A stretch of 55,820 nucleotides of DNA from Candidatus Altarchaeota archaeon (GTDB taxonomy: Archaea > Altiarchaeota > Altiarchaeia > IMC4 > QMZM01): positions 1 to 55,820 of the forward strand of contig JAFGDV010000045.1 in NCBI GenBank assembly GCA_016931955.1, written 5' to 3'. The notes beneath the pieces were generated by a model. The model had not been told where the DNA came from. It ran no database searches and was given only the letters and a program-made list of their open reading frames with translations. Numbering within the stretch: the first letter of the stretch is position 1; every line of letters starts with the position of its first letter. Below, piece after piece: positions 8,752-16,855 of this stretch. The translations under genes and the position numbers were made by a program.

Positions 8752-9504
8752 ATGACGACTAAGAGGTCCAAATCGCGCAAAGGCAAAAAAACCAAAGTTG
8801 GATCTGCAGACTCTTCAAGGGTGGATAGGCTAGAGGGAGAACTGAGAAAACTCGAAGAAGAGGAGAAATCACTCGAGAATAGGTTGACCGAACTCGAGGA
8901 AAAAGAGGTCGAGCTTGCAAAGACTGTAAGCGAGCTTGCGCAGGTGAAGAAGCGCAGACCTGATTTTCTGATAAACTATATGTCCTCTAAGAATAAAGGA
9001 CTCGTCGCAGAGGTGAAACCCACCTCAACTGTCATGATAACAGAAGAAAGGAGGGAAAAAACAAAGGAGTTAATAGAGGACATCTCACTCTCACATCCCA
9101 CCAAAAAGATCGAGGAACCTAAGACAGAAGAGAAGATAACCGAAGTGGACAGAAAACAACTTTTGGAGGCGCATATAAAGAAGGTGTTAGAGAATCAAGA
9201 GCTTAGGAAGATGAGAGAACAGGAAAAACAGGAGATACTTAACTCAAAAATACCTGTAAAAGAGCTTAAGATGAACAAGCAACAATCTGATGCAAGCCAC
9301 CTCTTCCAAGCACTTATGGTGGAGGGTGTGTTGACAGTAGACGAAGCCTCAAGACTTCTTAGAACCGACAAAGACATCATAAACACGTGGGCTAAGGATC
9401 TGGAGAGCTCAGGCATCATAGAAGTGAGCAGACCACTCTATGGGTCTCCGAAACTTAAACTGAAAAGGCTTCCCGCCCAGATGAAGAAAACCCTGATCAA
9501 ATAA
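8752..9504 (+). CDS. coiled-coil protein with C-terminal winged-helix-like domain
   Basis: Not recognised as a named family. The 250 residues begin with a very basic tail (KRSKSRKGKKTK) and a strong heptad-type coiled coil (about 24-66, RLEGELRKLEEEEKSLENRL). A charged, probably disordered middle contains a second helix (about 135-165). The C-terminal 70 residues look like a winged helix: LFQALMVEGVLTVDEASRLL, then DIINTWAKDLESSGIIEV. The design suggests a nucleic-acid-associated or scaffold protein. GGGAG at 8741-8745 lies 6 bases before the ATG as a ribosome binding site. It stands alone, divergent from cimA and convergent with mtnA. Confidence 0.6.
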   Translation: MTTKRSKSRKGKKTKVGSADSSRVDRLEGELRKLEEEEKSLENRLTELEEKEVELAKTVSELAQVKKRRPDFLINYMSSKNKGLVAEVKPTSTVMITEERREKTKELIEDISLSHPTKKIEEPKTEEKITEVDRKQLLEAHIKKVLENQELRKMREQEKQEILNSKIPVKELKMNKQQSDASHLFQALMVEGVLTVDEASRLLRTDKDIINTWAKDLESSGIIEVSRPLYGSPKLKLKRLPAQMKKTLIK

Positions 9505-9507
9505 AGC

Positions 9508-10584
9508 CTATCCGAACCTCTTGGATATCTCCTCTGGCTTATAAACCCCTTCCTCGGTTATGATCTTTGACACGTACTCTGTAGGGGTTATGTCGAATGC
9601 TGGATTTCTCGCCCCAGATTCCTTGGGTGCAATCCTCACCCTGCCTAACTCATTGCTGGGATCAAGCCCCCACATGTACAACACCTCGTCCTCGTCTCTC
9701 TCCTCTATTTCCACATCATCCACTGTCTTGCAATGAAAGTCGAATGTGCTCTCTGGGGCGGCTACATAGAACGGTATGCTGTTTTCACGGGCGAGAACCG
9801 CTTTTTCGTACGTTCCTATCTTGTTCACAACATCGCCATTGCTGTTAATCCTGTCGGCTCCCACGATCACGAGATCGATTTCCCCTTTTCTCATGAGATA
9901 CCCTGCTGCATTGTCGACTATGATGCAGTGCTTTATATCCTCCTGCACAAGCTCCCACGCAGTCAACCTAGAACCCTGACATCTTGGCCTTGTCTCGTCT
10001 ATGAAAACGAACGGATTTTTGCCATCATACTCAGCCGCCCTTATGGGGGCGAGAGCCGTTCCATGGTCCACGCAACCTAAGGCGCCAGCATTACAGTGCG
10101 TCAGTACTCTGGCAGAATCCTTGATCAGAGGTTCACCGTTTAAGCCGATCAGCCTGCATCTTCCAGCGCTTTCGTCCGCATACTTCTGCGAAGCCTTACG
10201 CAGAATTGATTGGGCCTCGTCCACGGAGCCTGCAATCCTCATCTCATCCATCATCTTCTTAACTGCGTAAAACAGGTCGTAGGCTGTGGGTCTTGTATTC
10301 TTAATCGTCTTCTCTGCTTTCTCCATATGCCTCAGGAAATCCCTGAAGTCTTTGCCCTTGAACTCCAACGCCGCCTGAGCTACCCCAAATGCTGCAGTAG
10401 CCCCTATTGCAGGAGCCCCCCTCACCACCATGTTTTTGATGGCTGCAACAGTTTCTCTATAATCCTTCGATCCATATGTCTCAAACCGATGAGGCAGTTT
10501 CGGTTGATCAATCATATACACTACTGAGCCTTCCATCCAGACCGTCCTGTAATCCCTCACTTCGGAGTTAAACTTCACCTTCAT
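9508..10584 (-). CDS. mtnA: methylthioribose-1-phosphate isomerase family protein
   Basis: Converts 5-methylthioribose 1-phosphate, and in methanogens probably 5-deoxyribose 1-phosphate, from the aldose to the ketose form. The 358 residues carry RGAPAIG (55-61), NTRPT, THCNAGALG with catalytic Cys164, ETRPRCQGSRLTAWEL, and VGADRI with catalytic Asp244, then RNPAFDITP near the end. The start overlaps the end of the upstream aldolase gene by 17 bases, so translation is coupled and the two are likely successive enzymes: isomerase, then aldolase cleaving to DHAP and an aldehyde. The divergent SAH hydrolase gene nearby supports a role in clearing by-products of S-adenosylmethionine use. It is a distant paralogue of the protein at 1.0-1.9 kb. 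Confidence 0.88.
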   Translation of the reverse strand: MKVKFNSEVRDYRTVWMEGSVVYMIDQPKLPHRFETYGSKDYRETVAAIKNMVVRGAPAIGATAAFGVAQAALEFKGKDFRDFLRHMEKAEKTIKNTRPTAYDLFYAVKKMMDEMRIAGSVDEAQSILRKASQKYADESAGRCRLIGLNGEPLIKDSARVLTHCNAGALGCVDHGTALAPIRAAEYDGKNPFVFIDETRPRCQGSRLTAWELVQEDIKHCIIVDNAAGYLMRKGEIDLVIVGADRINSNGDVVNKIGTYEKAVLARENSIPFYVAAPESTFDFHCKTVDDVEIEERDEDEVLYMWGLDPSNELGRVRIAPKESGARNPAFDITPTEYVSKIITEEGVYKPEEISKRFG

Positions 10585-11164
10585 CCTCGAACCTCCTATG
10601 CACCTTCATCAGCTCATCCAATGCCTCCCCCAGATTTCTGCCAACTGAGACGCTCCCATGGTCTCGGATCAACACGTAATCTGACTTTCTAAGAGCTTCA
10701 ACCACCTCCCTCGCCTGCTCCAATGTGCCGTATGATACCTTTTTCTTTGTTATCGTAATACCTAATTCACCCGCAAGCCCCTGTTTTTTAAGAACCAGCT
10801 GATCGTGTGCATGCACTACGGCGTTCACTTCAGGGAACTCCTGATAGATCATCCAGTGCATGGGTGTCTCAGAAGAAGGCTCAACTCTGCCGCAAACCTT
10901 TGCCGTGTTTGTCTTCTCATCGTAGTCAACCACCTTCACTATATCCTCCCTCATAAGTTCTTTGAATGACCTGCCCCCTGCCTTGATAAGCATTCCTTCA
11001 CTCTCCCTGACACTTATGTTGCCCGCATTAGCCTCAGCCATATCCTCTGAAGCCAAAGCCCTGCTCACACGCAGAAACTCCTTCAAGGTTGATTCATCCA
11101 ACCTGAGATCTCTCTCAAGAAACACGGTCCTGAACTTCCTGCCCACATACTCCTCCCCATCCAT
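10568..11164 (-). CDS. class II aldolase (fuculose-phosphate/5-deoxyribulose-phosphate aldolase type)
   Basis: A 198-residue zinc-dependent class II aldolase/adducin fold protein. Motifs are ANAGNISVR (phosphate loop), SSETPMHWMIYQ (carrying the catalytic Glu), VVHAHD with two zinc His residues, and RDHGSVSVGRNLGEA with the third His. Given the coupled mtnA, the likely substrate is 5-deoxyribulose 1-phosphate or methylthioribulose 1-phosphate, cleaved to DHAP and an aldehyde, as in the DHAP shunt and the methanogen 5-deoxyadenosine route. An ordinary fuculose or ribulose phosphate aldolase cannot be excluded. CTTATTTATC (read on this strand, 11186-11195) is centred 26 bases before the ATG. 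Confidence 0.82.
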   Translation of the reverse strand: MDGEEYVGRKFRTVFLERDLRLDESTLKEFLRVSRALASEDMAEANAGNISVRESEGMLIKAGGRSFKELMREDIVKVVDYDEKTNTAKVCGRVEPSSETPMHWMIYQEFPEVNAVVHAHDQLVLKKQGLAGELGITITKKKVSYGTLEQAREVVEALRKSDYVLIRDHGSVSVGRNLGEALDELMKVHRRFEDEGEV

Positions 11165-11185
11165 TGTTATTTATTCTCCTAAACC

Positions 11186-11195
11186 GATAAATAAG
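11186..11195 (-). promoter_or_regulatory. TATA-like box of the aldolase-mtnA operon
   Basis: Read on the minus strand this is CTTATTTATC, centred 26 bases before the aldolase ATG at 11164, which would give a leaderless mRNA. The 42-base gap also serves the divergent ahcY gene, for which TTATTTATT at about 11167-11175 is a candidate. Confidence 0.4.
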
Positions 11196-11206
11196 TCGAG
11201 CCTAAA

Positions 11207-12454
11207 ATGGATTATAACGTGAAAGACATCAAGCTCGCAGGTGCGGGAAAACTGAAGATCGAATGGGCTGAGGAGCATATGCCCGTCCTGATGGAGATCA
11301 AGAAGGAGTTCCAGAAAACCAAACCAATGAGGAGCATACGGGTAGGGTTTGCACTGCATGTCACAAAGGAGACTGCTGTGTTGGTGAAGACCCTGATAGC
11401 CGGCGGAGCGGATGTTGCAATAGCTGGATGCAATCCCCTGTCGACTCAGGATGACGTCGCAGCCGCCCTGGCAGAAGACGGAGTAAAGGTCTACGCCTGG
11501 CGCGGCGAAACAAAAGAGGAATACTATGAGAACATAAACAGGGTATTGGACTTCAAGCCTGAGATAACGATAGATGATGGGGGAGACCTTGTCTTCACAG
11601 TACACAAGGAAAGGCAGGATCTGATAAAAGACATCCGAGGAGGATGCGAGGAAACCACTACTGGAATAATAAGGCTTAAGGCGATGGAAAAAGACGGTGC
11701 ATTAAGGTATCCCGTCATGGACGTCAACGATGCGAAGACGAAGCACTTCTTTGATAACAGGTACGGCACAGGTCAGTCCACAATAGACGGCATCCTCAGA
11801 GCCACTAATGTGTTGCTTGCTGGGAAAAACTTCGTCGTCGCAGGCTACGGATTCTGCGGGAGAGGCGTTGCAACGCGTGCAAAAGGCATGGGCTCCAACG
11901 TCATAGTCGCCGAAACAGATCCTACGAGGGCGCTTGAGGCAGTGATGGATGGCTTCAGGGTGATGCCATTGAAAGAGGCCTCAAGGATAGGGGACATCTT
12001 CCTCACAGTTACGGGGAACATGGCCGTCCTGGGGAAGGAACACTTTAAGCTGATGAAGAACGGCGCAATACTTGCGAACTCCGGCCACTTTAATGTTGAG
12101 ATAAACATCCCAGAGCTTGAAGGGCTTTCAATGGAGAAAAAGAGGATTAGAGAAAACGTGGAAAAATACACTTTAAAGGATGGACGACACCTTTATCTGC
12201 TGACCGAAGGCAGGCTTGTGAACCTGGCAGCCGCGGAAGGCCACCCCTCCGAGGTCATGGATATGAGCTTCGCGAACCAAGCGATGGCGGTTAAATATCT
12301 CCTGGAGAACAGGCTTGAGGCCGGCCTCTACAAGATTCCTAAGGAAGTGGATGACATGATAGCCGCCTTGAAGCTGAAGACGATGGATGTTGGAATAGAC
12401 CTTCTCAGCGAGAAACAGAGGAAGTACTTGGAGAGTTGGGAGGAGGGAACATAA
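11207..12454 (+). CDS. ahcY: adenosylhomocysteinase (S-adenosyl- or S-inosylhomocysteine hydrolase)
   Basis: Hydrolyses S-adenosylhomocysteine, the product of methyltransferases, to adenosine and homocysteine; in some methanogens the homologue instead uses S-inosylhomocysteine. The 415 residues show EWAEEHMPVL, GCNPLSTQDDVAAAL, GGCEETTTGIIRL, the NAD-binding loop VAGYGFCGRG (211-220), ANSGHFNVEI and AEGHPSEVMDMSFANQA. The length matches the shorter archaeal form that lacks the insertion of eukaryotic enzymes. The gene is divergent from the mtnA-aldolase pair, together giving a small S-adenosyl salvage neighbourhood. The exact purine preference cannot be read from sequence. Confidence 0.93.
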   Translation: MDYNVKDIKLAGAGKLKIEWAEEHMPVLMEIKKEFQKTKPMRSIRVGFALHVTKETAVLVKTLIAGGADVAIAGCNPLSTQDDVAAALAEDGVKVYAWRGETKEEYYENINRVLDFKPEITIDDGGDLVFTVHKERQDLIKDIRGGCEETTTGIIRLKAMEKDGALRYPVMDVNDAKTKHFFDNRYGTGQSTIDGILRATNVLLAGKNFVVAGYGFCGRGVATRAKGMGSNVIVAETDPTRALEAVMDGFRVMPLKEASRIGDIFLTVTGNMAVLGKEHFKLMKNGAILANSGHFNVEINIPELEGLSMEKKRIRENVEKYTLKDGRHLYLLTEGRLVNLAAAEGHPSEVMDMSFANQAMAVKYLLENRLEAGLYKIPKEVDDMIAALKLKTMDVGIDLLSEKQRKYLESWEEGT

Positions 12455-12487
12455 TAACCTGTAATCACAGATATTAACGAGGAGAAA

Positions 12488-13048
12488 ATGAGTGAAAAGA
12501 TTAAGTTGATAGGAGACTATCTTGGGACGATAGAGGAGTTTGTTCCCTGTGAGGGAACCTACTCGGATGATGGAAAGATCTATGCGTCAAACATAGGTAA
12601 AGCAGTCCTCGACCAAGAAAACCACATAGCTAGGATAGAGGCTAAGATGCCTTCTGAGATGAAGGTTGGACAGGTAATCTTCGGAGACGTCATGGGTATG
12701 AGGAAGAACACCGTCACAGTTATTGCGAGAAAGATTCAAGGCATTAAGGGAGATATCGACGTGAAGACAGGCCTCTACGTCTCAAACATTGCAAAAAACT
12801 ATGTGGAAAAACCCGAGGACTTTTTTGGTATAGGGGACATCATCAAAGCCAAGGTTTTGAAGATAGAGCATGGATTGATAGACATAACAACCAAGGAAGA
12901 TGATTTTGGCGTAGTAAAGGCCTTCTGTAAGCGCTGCAGATACCCTTTGGAGAAGGCAGATGACCAAAATAGGTTGACCTGTCCCAGTTGCGGCCACCGC
13001 GAGAACCGCAAGCTTTCCAAGGACTTCGGTAATGTCGAAACAATCTGA
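12488..13048 (+). CDS. csl4: archaeal exosome RNA-binding subunit Csl4
   Basis: Cap subunit of the archaeal exosome, which degrades or tails RNA 3' ends in the cytosol. The 186 residues show the three expected parts: an N-terminal beta domain (about 1-45, GDYLGTIEEFVPCEGTY), an S1 RNA-binding domain (about 58-140) and a C-terminal zinc ribbon with Cys147, Cys150, Cys165 and Cys168. GAGGAG immediately before the ATG is a good ribosome binding site. The gene follows ahcY by 33 bases and precedes fen by two bases, so the three are probably cotranscribed. The catalytic exosome subunits Rrp41/Rrp42 are not in the window. Confidence 0.93.
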   Translation: MSEKIKLIGDYLGTIEEFVPCEGTYSDDGKIYASNIGKAVLDQENHIARIEAKMPSEMKVGQVIFGDVMGMRKNTVTVIARKIQGIKGDIDVKTGLYVSNIAKNYVEKPEDFFGIGDIIKAKVLKIEHGLIDITTKEDDFGVVKAFCKRCRYPLEKADDQNRLTCPSCGHRENRKLSKDFGNVETI

Positions 13049-13050
13049 AA

Positions 13051-14019
13051 ATGGGGGTAAATCTCAAGGATATTGTACCACATGAGCCCTTGGACTTTCA
13101 GGATCTGAGGGGGAGGGTGATCGCTATCGATGCGTTAAACTCCCTCTACCAGTTTCTCTCGATCATCAGGCAACCTGACGGCACCCCTCTGATGGATTCC
13201 CATGGCAGAATAACGTCCCATCTATCAGGTCTGCTCTATAGGACAACCCGCCTTCTCGAGTACGGAATCAAGCCACTGTATGTCTTCGACGGCACACCTC
13301 CGGTCTTAAAGAAGAAGACCATCGAGGAGAGAAGAGAATCAAAGAAAAAAGCTGGGGAAGAATGGAAGAAGGCTCAAGAGGAAGGCAGACTCGAGGATGC
13401 TCGGAGATTTGCAAGCCGCACCTCTCGCTTCACTGACGAAATGTTGTCCGATTCCAAGAAACTTCTTGGTTTCATGGGTATTCCATTCATCCAAGCCCCA
13501 TCCGAGGGTGAAGCTCAATGCGCTCACCTTTGCAGGAAAGATGATGCTTGGGGTGTCGGCAGCCAGGACTACGACGCCCTACTGTTCGGAGCGCCTCACC
13601 TGGTGAAGGGTCTCACATTGAGCGGCAAATTCGAATTAAGCATCGTGCACTTGGAGAATCTCTTGAAGGGCCTGGATGTCACAAGAGAGCAGCTTATCGA
13701 TGTCGCAATTTTAGTGGGAACAGACTTCAATGAGGGCGTTAAGGGTATAGGCCCGAAGAAGGCACTTAAGGCAGTTAAGGAGGGCAGATTAGGTGGACTT
13801 GATCTGGACTTCGACATCGACGAGGTCAGGGAAATATTCCTCAATCCTAACACGACGGACGACTACAACATAGAATGGAGGAATCCCCTCGGGGATTCTC
13901 TGATCGAGTTCCTCTGCGAGGAGCATGAATTCTCCACTGAACGGATCGAAAAAGCCACTAGCAACCTTGAGAAATCACTGAAGGAATTCACTCAGAGAGA
14001 CCTGAGCGCCTGGTTCTGA
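13051..14019 (+). CDS. fen: flap endonuclease 1
   Basis: Structure-specific nuclease that removes 5' flaps in Okazaki fragment maturation and repair. Metal-binding acids stand at family positions: Asp27 (IAIDALN), Asp80 (YVFDGTPP), Glu152 and Glu154 (PSEGEAQCA), Asp173 and Asp175 (SQDYDALLFG) and Asp225 (VGTDFNEGVKGIG), the last followed by the helix-hairpin-helix DNA contact. The final residues, QRDLSAWF, form a PCNA-interacting PIP box. The length of 322 is slightly shorter than many archaeal homologues. The start lies two bases after the csl4 stop, so the pair is cotranscribed. Confidence 0.96.
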   Translation: MGVNLKDIVPHEPLDFQDLRGRVIAIDALNSLYQFLSIIRQPDGTPLMDSHGRITSHLSGLLYRTTRLLEYGIKPLYVFDGTPPVLKKKTIEERRESKKKAGEEWKKAQEEGRLEDARRFASRTSRFTDEMLSDSKKLLGFMGIPFIQAPSEGEAQCAHLCRKDDAWGVGSQDYDALLFGAPHLVKGLTLSGKFELSIVHLENLLKGLDVTREQLIDVAILVGTDFNEGVKGIGPKKALKAVKEGRLGGLDLDFDIDEVREIFLNPNTTDDYNIEWRNPLGDSLIEFLCEEHEFSTERIEKATSNLEKSLKEFTQRDLSAWF

Positions 14020-14051
14020 AGGTTTTTAATCAGAGCGTAAAAGAATATAAC

Positions 14052-14822
14052 ATGCAGGACGGTTTCGAGTTTTTTACGGCTATGACGGCGGGTTTTGTCG
14101 GCGGCTTCATTGTCTTCCTTAATGGTTTTCTACTCCTCTTGAAGAAGAGGCTTATCGAGAACCTGCCTGCTTCTAAGATCCGCTCCCTTGCAATGGGTTT
14201 GGTCAAGTTGTGCGGTGAGGTCGAATCTGGAACCGAACTGCTGAAGAGCCCCTTCTTCCTCAAAGACTGTATTTATTATAGATACGTTATTGAACGTCGG
14301 ACTAAAGGAGGCAGATCTGAGAAGTGGGAGACCCTGAAGACTGAATCAGAGTCTGTGAGATTCCTCCTGCGGGATGAGACAGGGTCCATCCTCGTGGATC
14401 CCGCAGGAGCTGAAATTAACACAAACAAGGGCCTTGAGTGGTCTATCGGAGGAGAACACAAGCCTTCCAATCAGGAGGAGGAGTTCCTAGCCTTCCATGG
14501 CATAGAAACCAAGGATCTGTTTGGTCTTGGATACAAGATGAGGTACCGAGAATATTTTATTGAGCCAAGTGATGCATTATACATCCTGGGGACTGCTGCA
14601 GACAATCCCTCTGCCGAGGACGGGAGCTTCCAGGAGAATGTGGAGGATATCATGATCCAGAAGGGTGGGAAAAATAAGCCTTACATCATCTCAGAAAGAG
14701 AGGAGAGTGAATTCCTCAGAAGGTTGAGCAGAGAATCCAGGATACGGATAATCGGCGGAGCACTGATATCAATATTCTGCCTGATTATGTTGTTCTACTT
14801 CACGTATTATATCCCAAGTTGA
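14052..14822 (+). CDS. GIDE-domain membrane protein (MUL1-like, no RING)
   Basis: A 256-residue protein with a membrane helix at about 8-30, a soluble domain, and a second helix at about 236-254. The middle resembles the GIDE domain known from eukaryotic MUL1/MULAN and many prokaryotic membrane proteins: SPFFLKDCIYYRYVIE, then a Trp-containing turn (EKWETLK), VRFLLRDETGSILVDPAGAE, and YREYFIEPSDALYILGTA. No RING finger is present, so it is not an E3 ligase; its molecular role is unknown. TTTTTAATC at 14023-14031 is centred 25 bases before the ATG, giving it its own promoter after fen. Confidence 0.7.
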   Translation: MQDGFEFFTAMTAGFVGGFIVFLNGFLLLLKKRLIENLPASKIRSLAMGLVKLCGEVESGTELLKSPFFLKDCIYYRYVIERRTKGGRSEKWETLKTESESVRFLLRDETGSILVDPAGAEINTNKGLEWSIGGEHKPSNQEEEFLAFHGIETKDLFGLGYKMRYREYFIEPSDALYILGTAADNPSAEDGSFQENVEDIMIQKGGKNKPYIISEREESEFLRRLSRESRIRIIGGALISIFCLIMLFYFTYYIPS

Positions 14823-14923
14823 TGAGCTTTATTGTCGTTTGGTATATTGACCTATTGCCGATTCATAATAGTTACAACATTCATGTGATGCTGAGGAAAA
14901 ACATAAAGAGGTCTTAGAAGCAG

Positions 14924-16315
14924 TTAAGCCCTCGACTCCGGTCTGTCTTTTCTTTTCACATGTTGCAGAGACCTTTGGATTTCCGTCACCGCCTTATAGG
15001 TTAGACCTATGATCGGTCCGGTGCCGTTGTACCTTATGAAAAAGTCTCTCGAGCTTATCTCTTCTACACTACGTCTCTCCTTTAGCCTGGGGAGAAACAG
15101 TAGGGATGCAATACCCCGCACCAGCCCGGATATGAGGAATATCACCTGCAGGCTTGAGTAGAAGATCCAAGACGAGGTTATCGTAAAAGCCAGTAAACCC
15201 CCGACCATCGATCCCATGAAGAGGGACACTCCAGCAAGAACGTTGTGGTAGGCGAAAACCCTCGTCCTGTTTTCTGGCTTTACGTTGTCGTATACGAAGT
15301 TCATCGATGAAAGGTTGAATCCAGCCCAGACGAAACCCGAAACAACCTGAGCGAATATCAGGTATATGATATCCTTAGAGAAGAGCCACAGTATGGGTAC
15401 TACGACGATAGACATCCCAGAGAAGCTCAGTATCCTCCTGTTCCCAAACCTGTCGGCGAGGTTTCCCCAATGGGTCATAGCCAAGAAAGAGGTTAATGCT
15501 GCACTGGCTGTTACTATAGTGTACTCCAGGTAGGGCATCTGCAGGTCCCTTAGCATATAGACTGTAAAGAACGGAGACGCTATGTAGACGCTGAAGTTCA
15601 TAAGAGCAAAGTACAGGGCGAATCTGCCATAGTTTGTCTCCTTAAGCCTTCTGAGATACTGGATGAATGAGAATTCATTTTCTTTGTCTGATTTCATCGG
15701 AGGGTCTTCGCTCTTCTTAAGGTAGTGCCATGAAACCAGCCTCGCTATGAATGCAATGGAAAAGATTAAAACGAAGCCTTGCATGATTTCTTCCTTCGGA
15801 AAAAGGCTGAGCAGAAAGCCTGCAATGAACAAGGATATGAACGCTGTTGCACCATTTATCCTGTTCCTCATACCAAAGAATCTGCCCCTGACTCCTTCAC
15901 TGACGAGGTCGCCTATGAGGCTGTTCCATACAGGTACTATGAAATGGCCGAATACGAAATACAATGTCACGAGTAGGATCAACAGCAAAATCTTGTTCTC
16001 AAATAGGAGCAGGGTTATCGACATCAGCGGAAGCCACGTCAAGGCCTGCAGTAATACAAAGAGGGTTATTGTCTTCTTCCTGCTCTTTAGGTATGATGTC
16101 ACCCTTGACGTGTATAGTTGAAGCAATGCTGCAATGAATTGTGGAGTGGAGACGAGCATCCCTATCTCAAGGTTTGATGCCCCCAGTTCAATAGCGAGGG
16201 GGCTGAAGTATTGTTCCCCAAAGCCGGTCATCGCAGAAAACGCTGCGCCGTCTTTTATCGAGTACTTAAGGCTTTTCCCGTTCTTATCCTTCAAAACATC
16301 CCCGTCCAAGAGCAT
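14924..16315 (-). CDS. major facilitator superfamily transporter
   Basis: A 463-residue polytopic membrane protein with about twelve hydrophobic segments in two six-helix halves. After a soluble N-terminus with GAAFSAMTGFGEQYFSPLAI come helices, a conserved loop VRGRFFGMRNRINGA between helices 4 and 5, a charged central loop (about 205-220), then the second half with the motif HWGNLADRFGNRR. This resembles permeases of unknown substrate found in many archaea; no substrate can be assigned. The neighbours do not indicate a cargo. The 101-base gap before the next gene (14823-14923) holds nothing I recognise. Confidence 0.8.
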   Translation of the reverse strand: MLLDGDVLKDKNGKSLKYSIKDGAAFSAMTGFGEQYFSPLAIELGASNLEIGMLVSTPQFIAALLQLYTSRVTSYLKSRKKTITLFVLLQALTWLPLMSITLLLFENKILLLILLVTLYFVFGHFIVPVWNSLIGDLVSEGVRGRFFGMRNRINGATAFISLFIAGFLLSLFPKEEIMQGFVLIFSIAFIARLVSWHYLKKSEDPPMKSDKENEFSFIQYLRRLKETNYGRFALYFALMNFSVYIASPFFTVYMLRDLQMPYLEYTIVTASAALTSFLAMTHWGNLADRFGNRRILSFSGMSIVVVPILWLFSKDIIYLIFAQVVSGFVWAGFNLSSMNFVYDNVKPENRTRVFAYHNVLAGVSLFMGSMVGGLLAFTITSSWIFYSSLQVIFLISGLVRGIASLLFLPRLKERRSVEEISSRDFFIRYNGTGPIIGLTYKAVTEIQRSLQHVKRKDRPESRA

Positions 16316-16374
16316 TTTAGCTGAACCAATACTACTAATATACAGATAACGCTTTTGTTATGTAAATCTATGAA

Positions 16375-16851
16375 ATGTCTTCATATGAACTCGAAGCCAG
16401 AATTCTGGCAGACTTGTGCATGAAATGCGGTGGCAGGTGTTGCCGCAATCATTTCATCTTTCTCTCCGAGTTAGAGTATGTTCGGCTTAAAGAATGCCTG
16501 AACTTCAGGGAAGGATCCTTTGATACTCCATATGGCAGTATGAAGGCAATCGACGCCTTACACGGTAGCTGCCCCTTTTTGGGCAGAGAAGGATGTGTCC
16601 TGGATCCAGAGAAGAGGCCCCTCATCTGCAGGCTGTTCCCTCTTAGATTCATCCTAGAGAAGAAGGGGATAGGCTTTCATCTCTCAACGCTCTGCCCCTT
16701 CAGGGATGAAGTCAGAGTGTTGAAGACTTGGCTGGCTAAGACCCGGGAAGACGCCCTAGAAGAGCTGAAACGCGGTTGGCTGAAGAAGGAGATACTATGT
16801 TATGGACACTACCTGAGGGTGAGTGAAGACAAACTATGTGAGATAGATTAA
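16375..16851 (+). CDS. YkgJ-family cysteine cluster protein
   Basis: A 158-residue soluble protein with the family Cys pattern: CMKCGGRCC (15-23), then CPFL, GCVLDPEKRPLICRLFPL and a later TLCPF. These Cys residues probably bind a metal ion or iron-sulphur cluster. Function is unknown; members occur widely in archaea and bacteria, sometimes annotated as Fe-S oxidoreductases without proof. The gene stands alone, divergent from the MFS gene and convergent with htpX, with a four-base gap to the htpX stop. Confidence 0.82.
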   Translation: MSSYELEARILADLCMKCGGRCCRNHFIFLSELEYVRLKECLNFREGSFDTPYGSMKAIDALHGSCPFLGREGCVLDPEKRPLICRLFPLRFILEKKGIGFHLSTLCPFRDEVRVLKTWLAKTREDALEELKRGWLKKEILCYGHYLRVSEDKLCEID

Positions 16852-16855
16852 CGGC

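Noticed and set aside
14823-14923. tRNA or small RNA gene in the intergenic gap
   Set aside because: No cloverleaf, T-loop GGTTC-like element or strong hairpin could be found by eye; the same holds for the gaps at 1945-2056, 25725-25822 and 54683-54762.
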